Counted from the stretch's first letter, positions 41,001-48,448 are shown. The stretch: 50,205 nucleotides of DNA from Bacteroidaceae bacterium (GCA_024680695.1 JAILBW010000071.1:1-50205); one strand, 5' to 3'. The notes: generated by a model from the sequence alone, not told the origin. Made by a program: numbers and translations.

Positions 41001-41239
41001 AGGTCGAGGCCCACCCAACCCATACTCTGCTCCCAGGCGGCAAAATAAGTCGAGTTGTCGCCATCAAAAGCCATTGCCTTCGTATTCTGGGTGCTTGATG
41101 CACTGCCGCTGCTGTAGCTGTATATCGAGCCAATGGGCGTGCCCGTCAGTTTTCCGTCTTCGACAGTATCGTCCGCACGCACATTTGCAACCCACAGGAA
41201 GGCCATACAAAGGAGCGAAATGAGGTATCCTTGTTGCAT
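38033..41239 (-). CDS. CotH-kinase-family secreted protein with discoidin modules and T9SS tail
   Basis: 1068 residues. Signal peptide (MQQGYLISLLCMAFLWVANV); a discoidin-like module at about 20-185; a CotH kinase-like domain at about 200-560 (RIKFDDGKSHHMLKG, LINNFGDKTLIRNN, LLNGEYRGCYQLTDH, GGYLIEMNG and VWDNDLALEND with the DND-type site). A GLUG-like repeat region at about 630-800 follows (GALAGRAQRGNITISRCGNE, VGGIVGGGYSATVNIDNSYN), then a second discoidin-like module at about 880-1035 that resembles those of the neighbouring giant protein. The end YDLSGRRVADTLRPDRPLPK then GIYIVNG is a T9SS sorting tail. CotH is a protein kinase of spore coats; here kinase activity is only inferred. Start at 41239 because the -7 box lies upstream of it. 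Confidence 0.85.
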   Translation of the reverse strand: MQQGYLISLLCMAFLWVANVRADDTVEDGKLTGTPIGSIYSYSSGSASSTQNTKAMAFDGDNSTYFAAWEQSMGWVGLDLGTPHVISRIVFRPRSSSDGPQKMLLGVFEGANREDFMDGVPLHLIADTPQSGTSTSVSVAVTRGFRYVRYVGPANSRSTLSELEFYGHEGEGTDSIFYQVTEIPTVSIHVKDNRVPQSKGVDFSSNLTIVYEGGTLIQEYPILTRVRGNFSASHENKPYRIKFDDGKSHHMLKGSLEDESPAKAKKWTLINNFGDKTLIRNNVAFEVSRRVGMPFTPWCRCVDLLLNGEYRGCYQLTDHVSSNIDRIPITEMEPEDVEGETLTGGYLIEMNGYAGSDPVNFTSNHGNPITVHEPDDDNIQQAQFQYIRNHFNRMEDAVFGSDYTDPEKGYRPLLDLDSFLKYFLSNEFSGNTDMIWQVFMYKERGDNHIYTGPVWDNDLALENDGSVYPGNKREDWTYTVRTAGRWNSFISRILSDPSAMARLQTIWAEARDRKDFTEEAIGQYIDNLRRKVSASARLNHIRWPYLLQKVHCNPAVWGSWEAEVDVMREYAVGRVKWMDNKLNYNKLDFVNGAYQINNPFELTNFAAIVNDGTTDINVVLNTDLDMRGYESRFVPIGNTLRPFKGTFDGGSHTISHLNMTGTRNLGLFGVLGDGAVVSDVTIDSTCSFEGRDYVGALAGRAQRGNITISRCGNEADVVASGSRVGGIVGGGYSATVNIDNSYNTGNITAFNEAAAFVGWGSGAVNVTNSYNTGLVDAKGDDFFSAGSPVTVQQCYDLTFPQATAITESQLVSGELAWTLNRGLSPAPWRQNLDNGAEPDRHPVLRANHGSVFKGDNLYTNLNPNGFLYRYYLLDISEIWGTGVIQIAEFDLLDESSHDIPSLAIYQATESNIANENWPNMADNSTATKYCGQFSRRAYFLFDAQREVQIQGYRMFTANDTRNYPERNPRSWKFYGSNTYTDNPDDEVWELIDERLDDNTMQATNFTPYDFIVSWPEIPDEVSVKTIDTAMPATGVYDLSGRRVADTLRPDRPLPKGIYIVNGAKRFVR

Positions 41240-41269
41240 AAATACTACGCCAATATACAAAATCGCCGG

Positions 41270-41277
41270 CAAAGGTA
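41270..41277 (-). promoter_or_regulatory. -7 box of the CotH-family gene
   Basis: TACCTTTG on the minus strand; leader about 25 nt to the ATG at 41239. An in-frame start at 41272 overlaps the box and is rejected. Confidence 0.65.
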
Positions 41278-41469
41278 CAATAATTTATTGAACTACCAGC
41301 ACTTTTCCGAGATTTTTATCTTCACAAAGAGAAAAGAATCGCATAAAGATGGCTGACGACTCACCGGCAGAGCGGAAAAGTCAATTGATGTAAGAGGAAC
41401 CTTAAACCTCATCCCGTCTTGGAAAAAAAATGGTGCAGAGAGGAACACCGGTGGATAGCATCCTCCGCG

Positions 41470-41611
41470 CGACAGCAAGCAGGAACGGATGCGACAGCAA
41501 GCAGGAGTTCCCGCGACAGCAAGCAGGAACTCCCGCGACAGCAAGCAGGAACGGATGCGACAGCAAGCAGGAACCGATGCGACAGCAAGCAGGAACCGAT
41601 GCGACAGCAGA
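41470..41611 (+). repeat. 22-bp-phased array (CGACA|GCAAG), seven units
   Basis: Dyads with centres at 41474.5, 41496.5, 41518.5, 41540.5, 41562.5, 41584.5 and 41606.5, all 22 bp apart; the last has GCAGA instead of GCAAG. Linkers vary (CAGGAACGGATG, CAGGAGTTCCCG, CAGGAACCGATG). It occupies part of the 487-bp divergent spacer between the CotH-family and fucosidase genes, upstream of the fucosidase promoter. Confidence 0.85.
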
Positions 41612-41696
41612 TGATTATCAGGTGCATTCAAACCTTTTTTTAAACCCACCTATAATTTTTCTCGCTGCATTGCTTCGCAGATTCAATTCTTTTCCT

Positions 41697-41704
41697 TACT
41701 TTTG
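41697..41704 (+). promoter_or_regulatory. -7 box of the alpha-L-fucosidase gene
   Basis: TACTTTTG; leader about 17 nt to the ATG at 41727. Confidence 0.6.
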
Positions 41705-41726
41705 CCGTGCGAAATGCACATTCGGA

Positions 41727-43139
41727 ATGAAACATCGTACGACTCTCCCCCACCGACTCATCGCAGCCCTCGCGGCCGCGGTGTGTTTCCTATTGTCGCT
41801 CAGCGCTCAGCAGAAGTCGCTCCACCAGTTGCAACAAGATTTTGTGGACAAGCGTTTCGGCATGTTCATACACTTCAACATGCCCACGTTCTGCAACCAA
41901 GACTGGCCCGACCCCGAGGAGCCGGCAATGACATTCAATCCCACCCACCTCGACTGCCACCAATGGGCAAAGGCTGCAAAGTCGGCCCGAATGGCCTACG
42001 GCTGCCTGACCACCAAGCACCATAGCGGATTCTGCATCTGGGACACAAAGACGACCGACTACAACGTGATGCACAGTCCATTGCGCCGCGACGTGGTGAG
42101 GGAATACGTCGATGCCTTCCGCCAGGAGGGGCTCGATGTCTATTTCTACTACAGCATTCTGGACACCCACCATGCACTCCGTCCCCACCACATCACGCCC
42201 AAGCACATCGAGATGGTGAAGGCTCAGCTCACCGAGCTGCTGACAGGCTATGGCCCCATAAAGGCGCTGATCATCGACGGATGGGACGCCCCGTGGAGCC
42301 GCATCTCGTATGACGACATTCCCTTCGAGGACATCTATCGCCTCGTCAAGACGCTTCAGCCCGAGTGTCTCGTCATGGACCTCAACGCAGCGAAATATCC
42401 GCGCGAAGCACTCTTCTACACCGACATCAAGTCGTACGAACAGGGTGCCGGACAGAAGATCAGCACCAGCGAGAACCGCCTGCCGGCCTTGGCCTGCCTG
42501 CCGCTGCAGGGCAGTTGGTTCTGGAAGACCAGCTTCCCCACCGACCGACTGAAGTCGCCTGAGACGCTGGTAAAAGAGATGATCGAGCCCTACGGCCCAG
42601 CCCACTGCACCTTCATCCTCAACGTGGCTCCCAACCGTGAAGGACTCATCGACCAGAATGCCCTCGACGCCCTACGCGAGATAGGGCAACGATGGACCAC
42701 GACCGGCCACATCGCCGACGTACCCGAGGCTGACGCACCCATCATCAGCACCAACCTGGCAAAGCATCGTCCTGCAAGCGGCTCGTGGAGCGACGACTAT
42801 GCCATCTACGACTTTGCCAACGACGACGACTTCGGCACTTGCTGGAACGCGAACCGCGAGGTGGAGATTCCCTGGTGGAGCGTTAATCTGGGACGCGAGA
42901 TGCCCCTCAACATGATTGTCATTACCGACCGCGATGCCGACCGCCTGCAATGCTATCGCCTCGAGGTAGAGCACGGCGGCCGGTGGACCACCGTATTCGA
43001 AGGCGAGTCGCCCACTCCGCAGCGAGTGAAGATACACCGCTTCCCTACCCGCTGGGGCGTCCAGGTGCGGCTGACAGTCCTCGAATGCAAGGGCACGGCA
43101 AGCATTGCCGAGGTGGGCGTATATTGCGAAGAGAAATAA
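41727..43139 (+). CDS. Alpha-L-fucosidase, glycoside hydrolase family 29
   Basis: 470-residue exported enzyme (signal peptide ending SLSAQ) that releases L-fucose from glycans. GH29 hallmarks: RFGMFIHFNMPTF near 40-55, YGCLTTKHHSGFCIWDTKTT near 90-112, YFYYSILDTHH, and IIDGWDAPW with Asp184 as the likely nucleophile (retaining mechanism). GPAHCTFILNVAPNREGLID marks the end of the barrel. A discoidin-like C-terminal module (SGSWSDDYAIYDFANDDDFG to the end) may bind glycan. First gene of a likely three-gene operon, 23 bp before the thioredoxin-like gene. The start is the first ATG after the promoter; the open frame further upstream is repeat array. Confidence 0.92.
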   Translation: MKHRTTLPHRLIAALAAAVCFLLSLSAQQKSLHQLQQDFVDKRFGMFIHFNMPTFCNQDWPDPEEPAMTFNPTHLDCHQWAKAAKSARMAYGCLTTKHHSGFCIWDTKTTDYNVMHSPLRRDVVREYVDAFRQEGLDVYFYYSILDTHHALRPHHITPKHIEMVKAQLTELLTGYGPIKALIIDGWDAPWSRISYDDIPFEDIYRLVKTLQPECLVMDLNAAKYPREALFYTDIKSYEQGAGQKISTSENRLPALACLPLQGSWFWKTSFPTDRLKSPETLVKEMIEPYGPAHCTFILNVAPNREGLIDQNALDALREIGQRWTTTGHIADVPEADAPIISTNLAKHRPASGSWSDDYAIYDFANDDDFGTCWNANREVEIPWWSVNLGREMPLNMIVITDRDADRLQCYRLEVEHGGRWTTVFEGESPTPQRVKIHRFPTRWGVQVRLTVLECKGTASIAEVGVYCEEK

Positions 43140-43162
43140 GAACCATTTAATAATTAATTGAA

Positions 43163-44188
43163 ATGACACATTTCGAGAAACTACTCCGACGCGCCAGCCT
43201 GATGCTGCTGGCCATTGCAGCCCTTGCCTCATGCAAGGACAACAAACTCACCGTGAAGGGCGACCTCACGAACACCGGCGACACACTCCTTGTCTTCGGC
43301 ACCGGCACCGACACTCCCGACACCATCCTCGTCAAGGACGGCAAGTTCACCTATCAGATGGAGGTGAACGACGTACACGGCATCTACATCGTCCGTCCCG
43401 AGACAGCCGCCATCAACCTGCTGGCGGTGCCTGGCGAGAAAGCCGAAGTCACGGGCGACATGATGGGCGACTACACCATCAGCGGCACCAAGTTCTTCCG
43501 CGACTACAATGCACAGCAGGAGATGCTGAAGGAGGCCACGCAGGAGAATGTCGTCGACCTCATCATGAACTACACCCGCGAGAACCCCGACAACGAAGCC
43601 GTCTGCTCGATGATTTCCATCATGGGCTACGTAGCTCCCGACAGCCTCGACACCTTCCTCGGCCTCATCTCGGACAAGGTGAAGAACGGACGCATGAAGG
43701 CCTTCGTCGACGAACAACTCGAAAACGCCCGGGCTCAGATGGAGAGCGAGGCACAATCCAAGGCTCTGCAGGCCGAGGGCCGAGAGGCACCCGACTTCAC
43801 CCTCAACGACCTCGGGGGCAAGCCCCTCACACTCTCGTCGCTGCGCGGCAAGCATGTCATCCTCGACTTCTGGGGCTCATGGTGCGGATGGTGCATCAAG
43901 GGATTCCCCGAGATGAAGGAATACTACCAGAAGTACAAGGGCCAGTTCGAGATACTGGGCATCGACTGCAGCGACTCGGACCAGGCCTGGCGCGATGCCG
44001 TCAAGGAGCACGAACTGCCCTGGCTCCACGTCTATAATCCCGAGGGCAGCGAACTGCTCGCCCAGTATGGCATCCAGGGATTCCCCACGAAGATCATCCT
44101 CGACCCCGAGGGCAAAATCGTGAAGACCATCGTAGGCGAGGACCCCGCCTTCTACACCCTGCTCGACGAACTCTTCGGAAAGAAATAA
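43163..44188 (+). CDS. Thioredoxin-like (TlpA/AhpC-TSA) lipoprotein with DUF4369-like domain
   Basis: 341 residues. Lipoprotein signal with Cys near residue 29 (IAALASCKDNK); a beta-rich N-terminal domain at about 30-140 (VKGDLTNTGDTLLVFG, VKDGKFTYQME) like DUF4369; and a thioredoxin fold with the active site W-C-G-W-C at residues 240-244 and the cis-proline segment GIQGFPTKIILDPEG. Likely a periplasm-facing disulfide reductase. Such proteins often sit beside secreted glycosidases in Bacteroidetes; the partner here is unknown. Confidence 0.88.
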   Translation: MTHFEKLLRRASLMLLAIAALASCKDNKLTVKGDLTNTGDTLLVFGTGTDTPDTILVKDGKFTYQMEVNDVHGIYIVRPETAAINLLAVPGEKAEVTGDMMGDYTISGTKFFRDYNAQQEMLKEATQENVVDLIMNYTRENPDNEAVCSMISIMGYVAPDSLDTFLGLISDKVKNGRMKAFVDEQLENARAQMESEAQSKALQAEGREAPDFTLNDLGGKPLTLSSLRGKHVILDFWGSWCGWCIKGFPEMKEYYQKYKGQFEILGIDCSDSDQAWRDAVKEHELPWLHVYNPEGSELLAQYGIQGFPTKIILDPEGKIVKTIVGEDPAFYTLLDELFGKK

Positions 44189-44293
44189 CGCGCTTGTCGC
44201 TACGGGAAAAATGAACACACCTTAACTACCGCCTCAGCCCCCTCCTCCTTTAGGAGAGGATTGGGTCGAGGCTCTAAAAACACACAAAATAAA

Positions 44294-45187
44294 ATGACAA
44301 ACAGAAGAGATTTCCTAAAGAGCGCCGGCCTCATTACGCTGGGCGCTACGATGATGCCCGAAGTGGCAATGGCCAAGAAAGCCAAGAAGGCAAAGCCGGG
44401 CAAGAAACAACTCGGATTCCAGGCCTACTCGCTGGGCCCCGAACTGGCTGGCGACAAGACAGCCGAGGGTCTGAAGCGCCTCGGCCAGATGGGCTACACC
44501 TACGTCGAACTGGCAGGCTTCTGCGGCCATTCAGCCAGCGAGCTCCAGAAGATGGCTGCTGATGCCGGCATCAAGGTGGTGAGCACTCACCTCAACCCGA
44601 ACACCAACGGGCAGAAGTATTCGAAGGAGAACAAGCAGATGATCGTCGATTTCTGGAAAAAGCAGATTGACGAGCACGCTCCCTTCGGCATGAAGTACAT
44701 CGTACAGCCCGGACTGCCCAAGATCGACACCATCGACGATGCAAAGCGCGTAGCCGACGTCTTCAACGCAGCAGGTGAGGCCGCAAAGCAGGCCGGACTC
44801 CTGTGGGGCTACCACAACCACAACCGCGAGTTCAACCGAGTGAAGGGCGAGGGCAGTCCCGACCGCTTCATCGAGGAGATATTCATCACCGAGACCGATC
44901 CCTCGCTCGTGGCCATCGAACTGGATGTCTATTGGACCGTCATGGGCCAGCAGGACCCCGTAGAATGGATCAACAAGTACAAGGACCGCATCCAGCTGCT
45001 CCACATCAAGGATCGCCTCGTGCTGGGTCAGTCGGGCATGATGAACTTCGAGCAAATCTTCAAGAACTTCTATGCCAACGGTCACGACACTTTCTTCGTA
45101 GAGATCGAGGACACTCGCAGCGGAAAGCAGATGCAGCGCATGGAGGAAAGTGCAAACTATCTCCTCACAGCCGACTTCGTGAAGTAG
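44294..45187 (+). CDS. Tat-signal sugar phosphate isomerase/epimerase-like TIM-barrel protein
   Basis: 297 residues. The N-terminus MTNRRDFLKSAGLITLGATM has the twin-arginine (RRDFLK) motif, then a small-residue helix, so export by the Tat system is likely. The mature part is an AP endonuclease 2/xylose isomerase-like barrel: GFQAYSLGPELAG, YTYVELAGFCGHSASEL, LLWGYHNHNREF and LVAIELDVYWTVM, with LLHIKD and FFVEIEDT as the late barrel strands carrying metal ligands. The true substrate is not known. Possibly acts on sugars released by the fucosidase in the same operon; that link is inferred. Followed by a terminator. Confidence 0.85.
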   Translation: MTNRRDFLKSAGLITLGATMMPEVAMAKKAKKAKPGKKQLGFQAYSLGPELAGDKTAEGLKRLGQMGYTYVELAGFCGHSASELQKMAADAGIKVVSTHLNPNTNGQKYSKENKQMIVDFWKKQIDEHAPFGMKYIVQPGLPKIDTIDDAKRVADVFNAAGEAAKQAGLLWGYHNHNREFNRVKGEGSPDRFIEEIFITETDPSLVAIELDVYWTVMGQQDPVEWINKYKDRIQLLHIKDRLVLGQSGMMNFEQIFKNFYANGHDTFFVEIEDTRSGKQMQRMEESANYLLTADFVK

Positions 45188-45216
45188 GCTTCCACATCGC
45201 ACTAACGTAATCAAGA

Positions 45217-45245
45217 AAGGGGGGACATCGTTTGATGCCCCCCTT
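45217..45245 (+). terminator. Terminator after the fucosidase operon
   Basis: Stem AAGGGGGG(A)CATC / GATGCCCCCCTT with one bulged A and a GTTT loop, 30 bp after the stop. The trailing TATT is short. Confidence 0.65.
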
Positions 45246-45275
45246 ATTAGTTCAAAAGATCTTCGCACTAAAGGC

Positions 45276-45297
45276 GAAGCGGCAAAGCCGAGCGCAA
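45276..45297. repeat. Dispersed 22-bp repeat copy
   Basis: The stretch GAAGCGGC..AGCCGAGC here matches 30216-30237 at 21 of 22 positions (A versus G in the middle). Similar GCTCGGC/GCGCTCGAC words are seen near 1127 and 1216. Confidence 0.5.
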
Positions 45298-45353
45298 GAG
45301 TTCAATGGTTCTTGCGTCCCTGCGTTCGACTGAGCTCACGCCGAGGTCGGTAG

Positions 45354-45537
45354 CAAGAACCTTACAACCTTATAACCTTCAACCTCACAACCTTACAACC
45401 TTATAACCTTACAACCTTAAAACCTTACAACCTTATAACCTTACAACCTTATAACCTTACAACCTTATAACCTTACAACCTTATAACCTTACAACCTTAT
45501 AACCTATAACCTTACAACCTTAAAACCTTACAACCTC
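45354..45537. repeat. AACCTTAY octamer repeat tract
   Basis: About 22 copies of an 8-mer alternating AACCTTAC and AACCTTAT with a few variants (AACCTTCA, AACCTCAC, AACCTTAA). It fills the gap between the fucosidase operon terminator and the 3' end of the LRR gene, where its last bases touch the stop codon. No gene lies in 45188-45535. Confidence 0.9.
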
Positions 45538-47089
45538 ACCTCATCAGCTTCTTCCCGTCCCTGATGTAGATGCCCTTCTGGGGGTGAGCCACTCGGATGC
45601 CCTGCAGGTTGTAGCAGGGTGCCGTGGGCTCTGTGGTCTCGGCTTCGGGTGCGAGCACTTCGGTGGCTCCGTCGTCTTCGATGTTTGTGAACCGTCCCCA
45701 TGTGGTCGACTCCCTGTAGGCGTTGCTGCGGCCTGAGGCGACGTGCAGGATCGACGAGCCGAGTGTGCGGTCGTCGAATGCGGAGTAGTCGAGTGTGGGC
45801 GGTGTGGAGGAGAGGATATAGATGTCATAGAGCGGTGTGAGCTGGAAGGCTGCGCTGCTCACGTTGGAGAGTCGCGACGAGAAACCCACGCGGACGAGGT
45901 CTTTGCTGCCGTGGAAGGCGAGTGGTCCGACGGTCCTCATCGTGGTGCTCTCCGTCGTGCTGAAGAGCTCCATGCCGGTGGTGTTGGCAAAGGCTTCTCG
46001 CGGCAGCTGTGTGGTGAGGCGTGGTGCTGAGACCCACCTGTCCATCTCGCATCCTATCAGGGCGCCGGGGGCCAGTGGCTGCGAGGCGTCGGGCAGCTGT
46101 GGGTGTACGCTGTGGCTGAGCTGTGCGGGGTAGGCCACAATCATGTTCTGTGAGCGCATGTAGAGGACGCCCTCCTGGCTCCGGTACCTGGTGTTGGCTG
46201 CATCGACCAGTATGCGCTCGAGTGCGGGGCAGTTGTCGAACATGTACTTATTCTCTACGCCGCTGATCGATGCGGGCAGTGTGACCTCGCGCAGGGCGGT
46301 GCATCCCCAGAAGGGGCTGACGCCGGTGGAGGTGAGCAATGCTGGCAGCTCGATGGTCTCGAGTGCGGTGCAGTTCTTGAATGCCAGGTGTCCGATGGTG
46401 GTGACCTTTTGTGGCAGATTAGGCTCGGTGAGCGATGTGCAGCCTGCGAAGGCGTCGGCGCCGATGGTGGTCAGCGTGGCGGGCAGCTTCAGGGCTGTGA
46501 TGGCTTGGCAGTCGCTGAGTGCGTGCTCGCCGATGGCGGTGAGTGCCAGCGATTCGAGGTTTGGCTCGGTGAGCGACGTACAGCCGGCGAAGGTGCAGTC
46601 GGGCAGTGTCTTGAGGCCGGCGGGCAGATGGGCCTCGGTGAGTGCGGTGCAGTCGGCGAAGAGGCCGTTGCCGTACTTGGTGGGTGTCCATGCCGAGATG
46701 TCGATCTGCGTGATGGCCGTGTTGGCGAAGACGTATGCCTCGAGGTACTTCACGTTGCCGTTGGCCACCACCTCGGTCAGTCGTTCGCAGTCGCGGAAGG
46801 CGCCCATGCCGAGTGTGTCGAGTGTGGCGTCGATGATGAGCTTGGTGAGGTACGTCTGTCCGGTCATTGCGCGTGCGCGTACATTATTTACTCGGTATGT
46901 CTTGGTGCCGCTCTTGATTTCTGCATCGACGGTGCGTTCGCCGATGATGCGTGCGTTGGTGCCTATCAGCGTGGCTGTGCCGTTGTCGTGCAGTTCATAG
47001 ACAAGTCCTCGTTTGGCGAGTGTCTGTGCCTGGATGGCGACGTGGCTCAGTCCGATGGCCAGCAGGGTGAGTAGTAGTTTTCTTTTCAT
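45536..47089 (-). CDS. BspA-like leucine-rich-repeat surface protein with T9SS tail
   Basis: 517 residues. Signal peptide ending AIQAQ, then about ten LRR_5 (Treponema/BspA type) repeats with the pattern L..I....F..CT.L....LP..L..I, for example ALTAIGEHALSDCQAITALK and LTTIGADAFAGCTSLTEPNL. BspA proteins of oral Bacteroidales bind host proteins; binding here is inference. The end YNLQGIRVAHPQKGIYIRDG followed by KKLMR is a T9SS sorting tail. The 3' end abuts the octamer repeat tract. Confidence 0.9.
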   Translation of the reverse strand: MKRKLLLTLLAIGLSHVAIQAQTLAKRGLVYELHDNGTATLIGTNARIIGERTVDAEIKSGTKTYRVNNVRARAMTGQTYLTKLIIDATLDTLGMGAFRDCERLTEVVANGNVKYLEAYVFANTAITQIDISAWTPTKYGNGLFADCTALTEAHLPAGLKTLPDCTFAGCTSLTEPNLESLALTAIGEHALSDCQAITALKLPATLTTIGADAFAGCTSLTEPNLPQKVTTIGHLAFKNCTALETIELPALLTSTGVSPFWGCTALREVTLPASISGVENKYMFDNCPALERILVDAANTRYRSQEGVLYMRSQNMIVAYPAQLSHSVHPQLPDASQPLAPGALIGCEMDRWVSAPRLTTQLPREAFANTTGMELFSTTESTTMRTVGPLAFHGSKDLVRVGFSSRLSNVSSAAFQLTPLYDIYILSSTPPTLDYSAFDDRTLGSSILHVASGRSNAYRESTTWGRFTNIEDDGATEVLAPEAETTEPTAPCYNLQGIRVAHPQKGIYIRDGKKLMR

Positions 47090-47170
47090 TTGTCTTTTTG
47101 GTTTGTCGTAATCAGTTTCTTTCTTGCATCTTTTTGTTCCGTATCGGGCTTTGTGCCCCCTTTTGACCTA

Positions 47171-47178
47171 CAAAGTTA
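47171..47178 (-). promoter_or_regulatory. -7 box of the LRR gene
   Basis: TAACTTTG on the minus strand; leader about 76 nt. Confidence 0.6.
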
Positions 47179-47240
47179 CGCATTTCTTTTGAAACAGCCA
47201 TCGAGTTTCGCGGAAAAGTTTGCGGGAGGATGGGAATTAA

Positions 47241-47303
47241 TAGGAACTACAGTAGCAATAGTAGCTATAGGAATTATAGTAACTATAGGCACTATAGTAA
47301 CTA
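47241..47303. repeat. 9-bp tandem repeat (TAGTAACTA type)
   Basis: Seven consecutive 9-mers (TAGGAACTA, CAGTAGCAA, TAGTAGCTA, TAGGAATTA, TAGTAACTA, TAGGCACTA, TAGTAACTA), each near-palindromic. It lies in the gene-free 47090-47530 stretch between the LRR gene promoter and an orphan -7 box. Not coding. Confidence 0.8.
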
Positions 47304-47426
47304 TGGGAGCCTGCCTTTGAACTTTTTTTTGCTTCACGTTGTCTTGTCTCCGCCTTGGGCTGGCATGGTTGCGCGCTTGCGGTGACGTCTACCGCTCCAT
47401 GCCGCAGCCCTTCGTCTTTGACATTA

Positions 47427-47434
47427 CAAAGATA
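47427..47434 (-). promoter_or_regulatory. Orphan -7 box
   Basis: TATCTTTG on the minus strand with TTG 20 bp upstream (47455-47457). Any transcript would run through the 9-bp repeat toward the LRR gene. It has no gene of its own; only an 11-codon frame follows. Confidence 0.35.
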
Positions 47435-47530
47435 CGACAATTTTCTGAAATACACAAGCTTTTGATGGTTTTTCTTCTCGCTGGAATGCACTTTTTTTGC
47501 CGTTAAGCAACGCTTTTCCTGCCCCCCCTC

Positions 47531-48448
47531 TTACGGAGGCTTCAGGGCCAGGTCGGCGAGGTCGGTGTTGGCCGGATACTGCTCCATGGCGTCGTCGATG
47601 CTGTAGCTTAGTCCGTGTGTCTGCTCCATCGTGCGCGTCCATTTTGTGTAGCATCCGCTGTCGGGGAAGAGGGTGAAGCGATGGCCGCGCAGGCACTCCA
47701 GTTTCGCGGCGTTCAGTCCGCCGCTGCCTGCCGTGGCCAGCCAGAGGTAGTCGGGTTGGCAGGCAGCCATGATGAGGGCCGTCTTCTCGCTCTCGACGAG
47801 GCATACGTGGGCGTCGGGGCGTCGGGGCAACAGGTGCGCGCCGTAGAGGCACTGATGGAGCGTCCAGTCGGCCGGCAATTGTCCGTTCCTCTTCAGTTGG
47901 TCGTGCACCCAGCCCTGATAGCCGTTGTGCCGGCGTCCGTCGATGTCGTAGTGCATGATGTGTCCGGAGTGTACCCGCTGCTGCTCGTCGATCTGCCAGA
48001 AGATGATGTTGCCGTTGGGCGTGGCTCCGACGAGGTAGTCCTCGTAGATGCGCTGCACCAGTGTGGGCGGGATCTTCAGAAACCCTGCGCACTCGCCCGC
48101 GAACCACTTCCAGAACGTGCTCTCGGGCGAATGGCTGCGGCCGACGTAGTCCGAGGGCAGTGGGCTGAAGGGTGGCAGTGGCGGGGGCGAGTAGTGGCCT
48201 GCGTGGCGTGGCGGCGACTCGGAGAGCCACCGATGGTCGCGATAGTAGTCCGACGGCCTGTAGTGATAGCCGCAGGAGTGCTCGTGGTCGCAGCGTCCCA
48301 CCTCGTCGGCCACATAGCGGCAGTTGTTGCGCGTATCGACATAGCGCACGAAGCACTTGGCTCTGCCGCAGTGGGGGCAGGTGGTCTTCTGCTGACGTCG
48401 CCCCGTGACGAGAGGCGAGTCGAGCCTGTAACGATAGTCTTTGTCCAT
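47531..48448 (-). CDS. Toprim/DUF6371-like replication protein
   Basis: 305 residues, cytoplasmic. An N-terminal zinc-finger-like region (CPHCGRAKCF ... CDHEHSCGYH, cysteines near 24, 27, 53 and 59) resembles the DNA-primase zinc ribbon. A central region (FWKWFAGECAGFLKIPPTLV) is followed by a Toprim-like segment HVCLVESEKTALIMAACQPD with the conserved glutamate, then LWLATAGSGGLNAAKLECLR and a FPDSG acidic site. This matches the DUF6371 proteins of Bacteroidetes mobile elements, which probably prime or regulate element replication. The start is the ATG at 48448; the longer frame upstream includes a hairpin. It follows the ATPase gene by 107 bp. Confidence 0.8.
   Translation of the reverse strand: MDKDYRYRLDSPLVTGRRQQKTTCPHCGRAKCFVRYVDTRNNCRYVADEVGRCDHEHSCGYHYRPSDYYRDHRWLSESPPRHAGHYSPPPLPPFSPLPSDYVGRSHSPESTFWKWFAGECAGFLKIPPTLVQRIYEDYLVGATPNGNIIFWQIDEQQRVHSGHIMHYDIDGRRHNGYQGWVHDQLKRNGQLPADWTLHQCLYGAHLLPRRPDAHVCLVESEKTALIMAACQPDYLWLATAGSGGLNAAKLECLRGHRFTLFPDSGCYTKWTRTMEQTHGLSYSIDDAMEQYPANTDLADLALKPP

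Noticed and set aside
47237-47491. 84-residue minus-strand frame with SYY repeats
   Set aside because: Its tail is a translation of the 9-bp repeat and its middle contains a promoter box; there is no start downstream of that box.
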